From contig JAIWZP010000086.1 in NCBI GenBank assembly GCA_025201375.1, positions 26,163 to 90,162 of the forward strand: DNA of 64,000 nucleotides, given 5' to 3'. Both the position numbers and the translations under genes were made by a program. Below the pieces are notes generated by a model. The model was given only the letters and a program-made list of their open reading frames with translations. It was not told the DNA's origin and ran no database searches. Below, piece after piece: positions 1 through 11,187 of the stretch. The DNA is from Gongronella butleri (lineage: Eukaryota > Mucoromycota > Mucoromycetes > Mucorales > Cunninghamellaceae). The stretch's first letter is position 1, and each line of letters opens with the position of its first letter.

Positions 1-1100
1 CCGCCCGATTTTTTTCGGACTCGAAGACGCCAAAAACCTCCTATTTGTACTATTTTGCATTCATCCGTCCATCTGCATGGTCGACCCCGCTTAAAAATAG
101 CTGTATCGCATTCAGCGCAAAATGTGCCACAAAAAAGCTTAAACTCCCAAAGCGCTACGACCACTTTTAAAAAATTAAGGGGTCACTCTGGGGTCACACA
201 TTTCAATCTCAGAAAATACCAACTTTGGGAAATTTCGAACTCCGAGTGATCAATGCATCCCAAACAGGCAACTCCGACGATTCGCTATTGGTTGACAAAA
301 TCACAGGTCGCCCCATCTTAAGAAAAAAGCTCAAAGACTGGCGCATGAACGGCGATCGACTGGGATTAAGTGCCTACTTGGGGCAAGATTTTTTTGCAAA
401 AAATTAAGGTTTGGCACTTCCAAATTAAGGTGCGTAAATTGCATGGAATTTTTTTGTGCTGTAGGTACTGTACTGTACTCAGTACAGTACTGTATGATAT
501 TTTTTTTATTTTTATATATTTTATTTTGCACACTTTGTACGCTGAAAGGGCTGCAGCCTGCTGGTGAAAAAATGACCGACGCAAAAAGTCAAAACCTAAG
601 CTAGCGCACTGCAAGTCACCCCATTAGGTGCTTTGCATCCCTATTTGTTAGTAAAACTGGGATAAAACCCACAGGTTTATTAAACCGTTGGCGAGTAAAT
701 CGCGATCAAAAATTTTGACGAAAAAGTGAATTTTCTCTGCGAGTTTTAGCCGTCCGTCGATGAAACTGGTCTCATTCGATACAGTATATAATATCCAACA
801 GATGCTTTCGACACATAAAAAGCGCTGTGTGTCGTCTACCGTAATCAGTCACCGAGAACAGTGAGGTTGAAAAATTTTGTAATGTTTGAACAGCTTTCAC
901 AAGCGTACGTACGGTAAAGAGCGAGGTCATGCATACCGGTAGGGCAAACAAACATTCCAGAAATGTCATCCGATCGTGTCTCTTTTGAACAATGCCTGTT
1001 TCTTGCTCCCGATCCACGAAATATTTAGAGAGCCACAGCTGAATTTGTGAAAATGTCGACATTTACCGTATTTTGGATTCATCTGCACAACGACTCATCA
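1..1100. repeat. Dispersed repeat A, copy 1 (left end cut by window)
   Basis: Non-coding, AT-rich DNA that matches 21190-22010 almost colinearly: both contain the same blocks around TACTATTTTGCA, AGCGCTACGACCACTTTT, GGGGTCAC direct doublets, ATCAATGCATCCCAAACAG and CATGAACGGCGATCGACTG. Its first 400 bases also match 61540-61960, and its distal part (from about 770) matches 44940-45230. Short ORFs inside it are not conserved between copies, so I see no gene. A TACTGTACTCAGTACAGTACTG-type palindromic cluster lies near 466-495. The family is not one I recognise; it could be a degenerate transposon or a long non-coding satellite-like repeat. Confidence 0.8.
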
Positions 1101-1238
1101 ACGAACCTCTGGCGCTCTGGGTTTCAATTTTGGCAACCTACACCCCAAGTCTCCAACAAGATGGTTCTCAGCTGGCATTTCAGAAGAGCAGCAGCAGTAG
1201 TAGTAATACTGTAAATACAGTACTGTACTGTACAGTGC

Positions 1239-2245
1239 CCTACCAAAAAAAACTTCACCCCCTGGCTATTTTTTAGCAATGCTGAAGTCAAGTTAATCGC
1301 TTTAGTCTCTTCTGTATTGATCAGAAATGACCCCAATGATATGAAATTTTGTAGGAACAATGGTTTAAAAGTATAAAAACGAGTCTAAAATTATGAAGTA
1401 GCTATATCAAGCGGATTTTGAAATAGACCAAAAAAGGGGTACCTGACGCGTCACGCGACGCGACGCGTACGGTACTCACGCGTATACAATGGTCTGTGGG
1501 GATGAATTGACATTATAAACACCATCTCCAAATTTTTCTGCAATGAATGTGATAGTATCCGATTGTATTCTGCAAACCAATTTCATGGTACATGAATCAC
1601 ATCAGAACTGTGACCGATATTGTAAATCCGCACTGTGACGCGTCACGCGTCAGACGCGTCTGGAATAGCGATTTTCATCTCTGGAACGTAATTTTAACCA
1701 TTTTGTTGGATTGAAACCACTGTGATTATTTAATTTGAAGAGCTAGAATAGCCTGTTATCGGTTGGTTGTGATTTTATTAAAAACTTAGATCATGTTAGG
1801 GAAATCTCAGCTTATGACTCGTCTGACGCATCACAGTGCGGATTTACAATATCATATCGGTCACAGTTCTGGTGTGATTCATGTACAGTACCATGAAATT
1901 GGTTTGCAGAATACAATCGGATACTATCACATTCATTGCAGAAAAATTTGGAGATGGTGTTTATAATGTCAATTCATCCCCACAGACCATTGTATACGCG
2001 TGAGTACGCGTCGCGTCGCGTGACGCGTCAGGTAGAACCCCTTTTTTGGTCTATTTCAAAATCCGCTTGATATAGCTACTTCATAATTTTAGACTCGTTT
2101 TTATACTTTTAAACCATTGTTCCTACAAAATTTCATATCATTGGGGTCATTTCTGATCAATACAGAAGAGACTAAAGCGATTAACTTGACTTCAGCATTG
2201 CAGAAAAATTGACTAGGGGACACTTTTTTTGGTAGGGCACTGTAC
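1239..2245. mobile_element. Foldback element P1 (long terminal inverted repeats)
   Basis: The left arm (about 1239-1660) is repeated in inverted orientation at about 1815-2245, with roughly 150 bases of unique spacer. Arms begin with a GCCCTACCAAAAAA-type end and carry a CG-rich core (GACGCGTCACGCGACGCG, near 1446) and a second near the spacer. Arms are near identical with a few substitutions and small indels. No transposase is visible, so this looks like a non-autonomous foldback/MITE-like element, or a single-strand-fold unit of unknown function. Both outer ends abut CTGTACTGTAC-type sequence. Confidence 0.8.
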
Positions 2246-2300
2246 TGTACCGTCCCCTACCAAAAAAAGTGTCCCCTAGTCAATTTTTCTGCAGTGCCAT
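2205..2300. repeat. Perfect palindrome at the P1/P2 junction
   Basis: The right end of P1 and the left end of P2 form a hairpin with about 46-base arms (core AGGGGACACTTTTTTTGGTA and its complement, then TTGCAGAAAAATTGACTA) around a short CTGTACTGTACC-type loop. This shows that the two elements carry the same terminal sequence in opposite orientation. Confidence 0.8.
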
Positions 2301-3250
2301 CTGAAAAATTTATCACTTTAATCTCATCTGTATTGATCAATAATGGCTCGAATGACATGAAACTTTGTACAAACGATGATTAGGAGGTATAAAAAAGACT
2401 GTGAAATTATAAAATGAATACAGCGAGCGGGTTTTGAAATAGAGCAAAAAAGGGGAACCTGACGCGTCACGCGACGCGACGCGTACCCAAGCTTATACAA
2501 TGGCCTGTGGAGACGAATTGACATTATGAATCAATATCTCCAAATTTTTCTGAGACAATCGTGGAAGTGTCTGATTATTTCTGCCAATTCATTTTAGGGC
2601 ATACGTGTCATGCCAGAGCACAGCGTGTCAATTGGTCAAATTGTCACTGTGACGCGTCGGACGCGCCATTTGCCGCGATTTCCTTAATGTGACCGTGATG
2701 CCCTGCCTGGTTGATATAATCACAGCTACTCAATAGTATCCACTCTTTGGCTTTCAAATTAAATGCTTATCATAGTTTCAAGTCAACAAAGAGACTAAAA
2801 TTGTTTGCTAGAGATAAAATCATTTTTCCATACGTTTTTGGCGCTTGGCGCGTCACAGTGACAATTTGACCAATTGACGCGCTGTGCTCTGGCATGACAC
2901 GTATGCCCTAAAATGAATTGGCAGAAATAATCAGACACTTCCACGATTGTCTCAGAAAAATTTGGAGATATTGATTCATAATGTCAATTCGTCTCCACAG
3001 GCCATTGTATAAGCTTGGGTACGCGTCGCGTCGCGTGACGCGTCAGGTTCCCCTTTTTTGCTCTATTTCAAAACCCGCTCGCTGTATTCATTTTATAATT
3101 TCACAGTCTTTTTTATACCTCCTAATCATCGTTTGTACAAAGTTTCATGTCATTCGAGCCATTATTGATCAATACAGATGAGATTAAAGTGATAAATTTT
3201 TCAGATGGCACTGCAGAAAAATTGACTTTGCGACAACTTTTTTGTTAGGG
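2250..3250. mobile_element. Foldback element P2, related to and abutting P1
   Basis: The left arm (about 2250-2672) and right arm (about 2843-3250) are inverted copies. Bases 2324-2524 and 2981-3181 are exact reverse complements over 201 bases, giving the same 66-codon frame on opposite strands. P2 arms share order, end sequence and the CG-rich core with P1 arms but are clearly diverged from them, so P1 and P2 are two members of one family placed next to each other. No protein-coding capacity is evident. Confidence 0.82.
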
Positions 3251-3898
3251 TACGGTACAGTAGTATCATAATTCATACTGTAATACAGTGTAAATTACGT
3301 CTTACTGTAGAGAATGTACAGTATCATAACAACGCGTCGCTCCTGGATGCAAAAATTTAATTTAGAATTATTAAATGGGGTGAATTTCGCTCGTGCTGCG
3401 CCCTCTGTAAAAATCACGCATTTTTTACCGCCAAAAATAAAAAAATCGACCAAAAATCCAATACTGTAAAAAAATTTCATTCGTATTATGATATCATACA
3501 GTATCATAACGTGCGATTTTTTCCTTGAAAATTTACCGTATCAACAAGTTACTGTATCATAACAAACACCATCTTGTGAGAACTCTAATTAATTCTAAAT
3601 TAAATTTTACTGTACATTGAGCACGCGGAATATCATAAATGATGATTCATGCTAATTTTGGGGCACTTTTATTACAGTATTAGAGCAAACCGCTACAGTA
3701 TGTACCGGCACTGTATGTATGGTATTACCTATGTTGTACGGTATGTACAGTACTGGGATCAGAGGGAATTGCGCGCCTTGCCAGCGGCGGCGTTGTTGCT
3801 GTCCTCTACTGTAGCTGTGCTCGCCGTTGGTGTAGGCGTGTAGCGGATGGTGATATGAGTCGTCAACATTGTCCATGGGCCAACACTGGGCCGCGTAC
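3251..3898. other. TACTGTA-rich spacer, no gene seen
   Basis: Contains many copies of TACTGTA/TACAGTA and TATCATA words (for example 3254-3310, 3476-3560, 3672-3760). Short ORFs here have no recognisable features. Similar word clusters flank the other repeat islands of the window. Confidence 0.5.
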
Positions 3899-4672
3899 CT
3901 ACCTAGCACGTCGTGGGCGTAGTAGACCGTAGAGGAGGACTTGGACAACAGCCATGCCAAAATTGTTTGTCGTGATACTGTAGTGGCCATGCTGCTCAAT
4001 GCGCACGTCGCGCAAGTCTATGTCTTGTCGGCCGTGCAGTAGTGCGTTGTGTACAGCCGTGCGTGGGTCAGGTCTTAGGTGGTTCGTCATGCAACAAGTC
4101 GTCATCCAGGAGTAGTTGCACTGCGTCGTCGTCGAATTCGTCAATGGCTTGATCGGCCTGCTTCGTCGTCGTGCGTCATCAATTGTTTGCTCGGCGTCAT
4201 CGTTATCGTCATTGTCATTGGCATCATCGTCGTCACCAATGAGTTGCACGTCGTCCTCGTCACTGATGACTTGCGCGTCGTCCTCATCGCTGATGGCTTG
4301 CGCATCGTCGTGACTGCTTGACTAGCCGCTTGTGGTCTCATTGTGGTGGCTATCGCGGGATTCGTCGCCAGAAGATGGACATGAGGCGTATTCAGAGTGA
4401 TCGCCTGCTCGATGAGTCAAAAAAAGATTTAAAGGGGTGAGACACTGCTGAAAAAAAAGGCGCCAACCAAGAGCACCAAGAAAATCACCACACGTACTCG
4501 CGTCTGGTTCGCTGTTTGGCACATGCTCACTGACAGACGCGTCGGTGGACGACGGCGGCAACCCATGCAGTAGTATCATATGACAATGCTGCCACCGTTT
4601 GCAGCCGTGACGGGCGGCGTGATTCACTGGACGCAGCAGGTTGAGCGCCGCCTGCGCGCGCACAGGGAACAA
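3899..4672 (-). pseudogene. Decayed or recoded acidic ORF with one in-frame TAG
   Basis: On the minus strand one frame stays open from an ATG at 4672 to a stop at 3899, interrupted only by a TAG at 4322-4324. Upstream of the TAG the protein is neutral with SGDESRDSHHNE-like acidic/serine sequence; downstream it continues as short acidic repeats of the type SDEDDAQVI (three units), then a run of D/N, then a basic patch ARRRSRP and an unremarkable C-terminus. An acidic N-terminal region followed by a basic patch is seen in several transposase families, but no catalytic motif is visible. No introns were modelled. It may be a transposon gene remnant, a low-complexity coincidence (the DNA is GTC/ATC-repetitive), or a gene with unrecognised splicing. 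Confidence 0.3.
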
Positions 4673-5089
4673 AAAAAAAAAAAAGATAAGTCAGCCGCGA
4701 AAAAACGCGTCCACCAAACCCAAGATTTTACGCGCTTCCCCTCCAATTTTAAACACAATTCCTTACCATGCTCACTGGAACGTGTTCTGCGTCGGCTTGC
4801 TGAAGCGGCAGTGTCTGCAAGGCGCACAAACAACAAAAATGTCGGTTTTTGGCAAGCATTCAAGGCTGTGCTTCTATTACCGGGTGAGCGCTGTCGTCTC
4901 ATTTTCAAGGAAACAACGGGACAGGCGATGGGTCGTCGTTGCTTGAATTGCCGCATGCTTTCAAGTTTTGCCCCTTTTTTATCTGGCGCGCGGGGCTTCA
5001 TTCGACACGTTTTTCAAAGTCCAAGCGCAATTCGCCTTTGAAATTGTTTGTACTTGTGCACTTGTAAAATGCTCAAAGTACGGGGTTTG

Positions 5090-5130
<41 letters not shown>

Positions 5131-7483
5131 TTGGATGCCCATTCAGCCGCCACACTTGCCCCATGCCTTCATTACCTCACATGTCGTGTTTGCGTCAAAA
5201 TCGTGCCTTAAAGTGCTTTGGAACCAAAAAAAAAAAAAAAAAAGCAAAAGTGCGGCGATTGCACTTTTGTTTTTAATTTTCCCCAATTTCTTGGTCAGAG
5301 CAATTTCAGAGAAAACAATACTGAACAACTTTGTTTAATGCATCATGCTCCCTTGCCTCATGAAATCGCGAGAAACGCGGTCGAAAAGTGACATTTCGGC
5401 AATTGACTCGATCATTTTGCTTGTTTTGCGTGTGCACTGTTGAATTTGCAGTTGTGATTGATTATGGAGATGTGTAGAGAACCAGATTCTGAGCAAGTTT
5501 TGTCCGCTAAGCCATGGCGGGTTGTCTTTTTATTTTGCAGAGGTTTACGCGGTCAAAAGTGACAGAAACTGGATGCTCCGATTTGTGCAAAGAAACATCA
5601 CAACCCCATTGGCCGACACGCAACCTGTTCGCATTACCGACCCCTGATGACGCGAGAGTTGATGTCATTTTACCCGAATAATCACGATAAAACAGCGCGA
5701 CACGCGTGTTTTCTTTACACCCTGCAAGACAAAGAGCGCGTGTGCGGTGCCATCGTGCCATCGTGCCATCTTTCATGCATTTCAACCGTCGCAGGTACGA
5801 GAACTGTCCTAGGGAATGTAAAATATCTGTGTAACACTAACGAAACAAAAAAAATTTTGCAACACGCCACTTTTTCCTGTACATCATACCTCGAACCCAT
5901 GCATGTCGAGCTCTGCTCACCTTCAGGCTATGATAAGCGGAGTAAGTGATGAGAGGCGTCGAATGAGCCCAGTATCGCGGCTGTAAACGCTGATTTGAGC
6001 AACCTGGACTGATTTGTAGAAAATAGGCGAAATGCGGCTGCGTCGAAAAATTTAAAATCGAGGTCCTCGGATTTCCGCGAAACTTGGCCGCTATGTAGAC
6101 CTCTTTGAGTGAGGGTCAGAAAAGCCTAAAAAAACGAGGGGTCGATCTGGTCAACTGTGAGCAAAGTGCATTTACATGTTTTCCTTTGAGAGCGTCGTGC
6201 GCGGCGAGAAAGCGCGATGGCGTTGATCCGACACGTCCATCACGTAGTCACGGCCGCGGGACACAAAACACGTGTGCTTAGCGATCGCGTCACGCGTCTG
6301 TGTCACGTACCATCACGCATCGAAAATCATGCAAAACGAGGATCCCGCGGGATTAGCTTTTTCACAGCAGCCTGCAGTCTAACCCCTTACGACCTCCATC
6401 ACGAAAATGCGCGTCACGTCGTCCTCTCGCTGTGGAATCAATTTTGGGTCCTTGCGCCGCGTTTTCGCCAACTTTGTCTATGCGCCAAAACAAGGTGTTT
6501 TTCGGAAACAATGGTGTTTTACAGCCCAATGACCAAGCTGACCTCGGTCGCTGACACCGTGTTCGTTCGTCTTTCTCCATGACATGTCACGGATCAAAAT
6601 ATGAAAGCAGTTGGAGCACTTTGATTTCCCCATTTTCGCCATCCTGAGTGTACCCCCTGTCAAAAATCACGATTTTCGAAATTTGGGTTTTCTCGACACT
6701 CTGGCATTGCAGAGAGCTGAAAAACCACCCATTCGATAGGGCATCTTTTTCTGCATCAGGTGCTTATGCCATCGATGCCACTCAATTGCAAAAAAAGATC
6801 GACTTGCTTTCTCGGCACCATTTTGAAAGCAGTTGCCTTTTCAGCTACGCAGTGCAGCCCTTGACTGCTGCTCCTTTTGCTTTGCATGGAACAGACAGTC
6901 CTCAGACACCCGATCCGAGTGGGCGTGCAACACTTTGTTGTGCAAAAACATATGTATTCTCAAATGCGAGATTGTGTTTGTCTGTCCACTCAATACGTCG
7001 CTCGTGACACGCACATCTGGTCATCTTGGACGAAGCGGCTAAAGAGTCGCCTTGTTGGCGGTGCCATAAAATAAATCAGGCGCGTGTCGTGCATACACGA
7101 TCCACGTTTCATGGCCACAATCGCCATTTTCAGTGTTTTTTTTTTTAACTTTTTTTTTTTTCTTGACACGAGGTATGGACCTTCCCTCAGGAATTGAGTA
7201 TTGATAATATGCAACTGAAGATTATGACACGCGTTCGGCGCGCTTTGACGCGCTTTTGAGCCATGTGACGCGTATTTTTGACATCTCTCTCTTTTTTTTT
7301 TTTTTTTTCTCATAGATAAGTGTGGTGCAACGCCCAGGCGTCCCGCCGACGCCAACGTGAGGGCCAGCCACGCATTTCGCTGAGGCAAAAAGACAGAGTG
7401 CAATTACAATAAACTACGTCATTTTTAATTCTAATGCATGCTGAAAATTTGATTTTTCTAACAAAAAAGCTTGGATTTGCTTT
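4673..7483. other. Intergenic region, no gene recognised
   Basis: Contains a T run at about 5093-5124, an A run at about 5226-5243 and a small GTGCCATC triplication at about 5750-5771. The longest ORFs (for example 4580-5041 + and 6217-6582 +) have no recognisable domain and overlap homopolymer-rich DNA. The right end holds the 3' untranslated region of eEF2. Confidence 0.5.
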
Positions 7484-10254
7484 TTACAACTTGTCATAGT
7501 AGTTCTCGACACCGGGAACCTCGGGCTTGAGACCCTTGCGGACACGGATGTTCTTGATGATGGCACCAACCTTGTCGTTGGGGTCGGTGGGGTCACCAGA
7601 CATGGCCTGCCAGTGATCGAACACGGCTTGAGGGAAAGCTTGGCCGGAAGTGGCGGCGCGCAAGTCGCCGTTGAAGCCGAACGACTCGTTGATGGGAAGG
7701 TAAGCTTTAATTGTCATCATGGGCGTGCCTGGCTTGGTCTCCTCAGAGAAGACGATACCACGGCGGCGATTGAGGACAGAGTAGATACCACCCATGGCGG
7801 ATTCAGGGCATTGCACCTCAACAAGGTACATGGGCTCTTGGATACCGGGGGAGGCGGTGAGGATGGAAGCGTAGGTGACGCGACGGAAGGTGGGGATGAT
7901 TTGACCGCCACCACGATGGATGGCATCGGCGTGGAGGGTGACATCCAAGATGTTGAAGCGACAGCCACGGAGGTTCTCCTCGGCGAGGGGACCTTCCTTG
8001 GTGGCCCATTGGAAGGCGGCGACACAAGAGTCCTTGATTTCGTTCAAGTATTGGACAGCCTTGGTGACATCAACGACCAAGTTGGGGCCGGTAGCGTCGG
8101 GGCCAAAGCACCAAATCTTACGGGCCTCGGTGACGTCCCAGTTGAATTCGTCGGCGAGGACACGGGCACGGGCCTTGAAATCGTCCTTGGGGCCGACCTT
8201 GCCGTCCTCGATGGCCTTGGAAAGTTCGTCATCAAGGGGAGCGGCGCGCATGTAGATACGGTTGTGCTTGTTGGGCGACTTGGACAGACAGTCGATGGAA
8301 GACTCGGCGGTGATGGTCTCACGGTATTGGACGACGGGGTCACCAACACGGATGGGGACCTGGGCGTGGTCCTCCTCGAGATCCTTCAAACAGATTTCCA
8401 AGTGGAGTTCACCAGCACCGGCAACAATGTGTTCACCAGAGTCGGAAGTGTAGGTGAGGACACAGGGGTCGGACTTGGCAAGACGCTTGAGACCCTCGAC
8501 AAGCTTGGGCAAGTCGTTGGCGTTCTTGACCTCGACGGCGACCTGGACGACGGGGGAGACGGAGAACTTCATGACCTTCATGTTGTGGGCAACCTCCGAG
8601 GTGGTGATGGTACCGGACTTGACCAAGAATTGATCGACACCGACGAGACCGATGATGTTACCGGCGGGGCAGTCGTCAATGGCCTCAACACCACGACCCA
8701 TCATGAGGACGGTACGCTGGATGGACTTGATGTGCAAGTCGGTCTTGGTGCCGGGGACAAAGTTGGGGCCCTGGATACGGACCTTCATACCAGCACGAGC
8801 GGTACCAGAGAAGACACGACCGAAAGCGTAGAAGCGACCCTTGTCAGAGGTGGGGACCATCTTGGAGACGTACAACATAAGGGGACCCTTGGGGTCACAG
8901 TCGCGGATACCAATGGCGCACTCATCGTCAGCGGGACCCTCGTACAAGTTGGGGACACGGTAGCGCTGCGAGGTGATGGGGGAGGGCAAGTGGATACAGA
9001 TCATCTCCAAGAGAGCATCACCACAGGGCAAGAACTTGCGCATGATGACCTTGAGGAGCTGCTTGCCTTCCAATTCCTTCTCGTCGTTCTTGAGGTTGAT
9101 CTCGAGCTTCTCGACAAGGGTGGCAACCTGGTCCTTCTTGTAGTTCATGACAGCTTCAAAGATCTTGAAGATGGGGTCCAAGATGAACATGTTGAAGGCA
9201 CGCTCCAAGGGCTTGCCATCGGCACCAGTGGCCTTGGTGGTCCACTTCTTGGTCTTGGGGTTGAAGTAGTTCTCGCCCCAGAGCTTCTGCATCATCTTCT
9301 CCTTGTCAACACCGAACTTCTTGGAGTAGCGCTGAGCAAATTGACGGAGAGTGAAACCCCAGCCGTGGAGGGCAGAGGCAAAGGCAACAGTGCCGTTCTC
9401 GGGCTTGACCTGGATGTCACCAAGAACCTCGTCATAGTACGTGGCAATGATCACGTTGACGGACTCGATGGTACGAGCAAAGGCCTAAAAAATGGGGAAA
9501 ATGAATATTTTGCTCTTTTTTTTCTTTTTCTTTTTCTTCCTTACATTGTAGAGCTCCTCCTTGCCCAATTGCAACTCGAGGAGAGCACGGTCAACCTTGT
9601 TGATGACAATGACGGGTTTGATGCGCTCACCAAGGGCTTGACGCAAGACAGTCTCGGTCTGGACACACACACCGTCGATACAGTCGACGACGACGAGCGC
9701 ACCATCGGTGACACGGAGAGCGGCAGTGACTTCGGACGAGAAATCAACGTGCCCCGGGGAATCGATCAAGTTGATCAAGAAATCAGAGCCTAAACAAGAT
9801 GGAAAAACGAGCAAAATGGACGTTAGATGAGTGGTTTACAAGGCATGGATGTACAGCAAGTGGGATTAATGGGCAGGGGCAAAAGAATGAGATTGCACAA
9901 AAAAAATTTTTTTTGCATCCGTGTCCCGTGAACCCTATTTTTTTTTGCTTTTTTCGTTTTTTCCCCCTTACCGTCGGTCTTTTGGCCCTTGATCTCATTA
10001 ATGTCCTCAGGGTTGGGCAGCTGGAAATACAAGGAGATGGCCGTGGACTTGATGGTGATACCACGCTCTTGCTCATCAGCGCGGGTGTCCATGAAACGGG
10101 TCTCACCGGCGCGACCGCTGGAGATAATACCAGCCTTGGCGACGAGAGAGTCCGACAAGGTCGACTTGCCGTGATCGACGTGAGCAATCACCGACATGTT
10201 ACGGACGTTGGTGACCTTGTCCATCAAGGCACGGATTTCTTCAATAGTGAAATT
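7484..10254 (-). CDS. EEF2: Translation elongation factor 2 (eEF2)
   Basis: Ribosomal translocase GTPase of the cytosol. Exons 10254-9972, 9789-9545 and 9484-7484 join in frame to 842 residues from [14 protein letters not shown] to ENYYDKL. Visible motifs are the P-loop AHVDHGKST, the switch I block [22 protein letters not shown] and NKVD of the GTPase, and the diphthamide loop [12 protein letters not shown], whose modified histidine is present. The exon encoding the usual MV start lies upstream of 10254. An ATGGCAATGATTAGTT followed by a GTAAGT donor sits at about 10375-10354, but it does not join in frame to the TTTTTTAG acceptor at 10255, so the true first exon is unresolved. Members of the family are about 840 residues, so only one or two residues are missing. 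The opposite strand is open for 726 codons, a codon-bias shadow. Confidence 0.96.
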
Positions 10255-10380
10255 CTAAAAAATAAAAAACGTGGATCAGTCATTTTGTCCACGTGTATGC
10301 AGGGATTGGCCATGCATTTGTTGTGTTGCGCGTGCGTCTTTTTACAGATCACTTACAACTAATCATTGCCATTGGTAACA

Positions 10381-11187
10381 AAAAAGAGTCATAGCAGAGA
10401 GGGAAAGGTAAAAAAAAAAATAAAGTCAACGACACACGTCTCTGGGATGCTTTTTTTGTTCATGGGTTCGCGAGTCCATCCATCCAATTTGTATCCATCC
10501 ATCCATCCAAGAGATAAGGAGACACATGAAGAGGGGGGCATCCGTGCATCCATGCATCCTTTGTCAAGATTGGAAGATGGTATTGGGCTTGACCAAGAAG
10601 AGTGGAGACGCGACCCATGCGTGCGTTTTCTTACCCATCTTATCGAGATTGAACCAAGAGAAAGTGGAAGTAAAGGAAAGAAGAAGAAAACAACTGGGTG
10701 AAAAAATCGGATTCAAAAAATAATGGGTCCGCCCCCGCCACCCCTCCACCGATTTCAAACTCCCGTTGGCTGCCATTGCTGTGCAACGTGCGATTTGCTT
10801 TTGATCCTGTGACAACCCCCGCCAGCCGCACCCCCTTCCCCAATCGAGAAGTAAAATTTTTTTTTTTCATTGATAAGGCGCTTTTCAAAAAAAAGGGCAC
10901 AACATGGCGTGTAAAGATTGCACGCGTCGTTTATTCTTGACGCCCGTTCATGCAAACTCGTTCATGCTCTCACACACAAAGTTTGACAGGTGCCTCCTCA
11001 TTGTAAACACAAAGCTTGTTTCATGAAAACATTGTGCATGGGAAAAATGAGCGCGTGGTCATGAGGTCTGGCCAACCCTTGGTGCTTTTTTTTATTGGGG
11101 AAATGGTAAACAAGGGTCCAATTCCGTGGAATTGGGCGGAATTGGAGGGTGGCGCGGGATGCATTTTTTGTTTTGGGCCGTCTGTTG
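10381..11187. other. Spacer upstream of eEF2
   Basis: Holds the likely eEF2 promoter and 5' leader plus the 3' end of the transporter gene. A short ATCC tandem run lies near 10476-10508. No gene recognised. Confidence 0.5.

Noticed and set aside
2324..3181. Two identical 66-codon ORFs (MSIRLHRPLYKLGY...)
   Set aside because: They are the same sequence in the two identical arms of foldback element P2, with no coding features; identity reflects the inverted repeat.
7613..9793. 726-codon plus-strand ORF opposite eEF2
   Set aside because: It is the antisense of eEF2 exons and even crosses its intron; Val/Gly/Asp/Leu-rich composition follows from eEF2 codon bias. No independent support.
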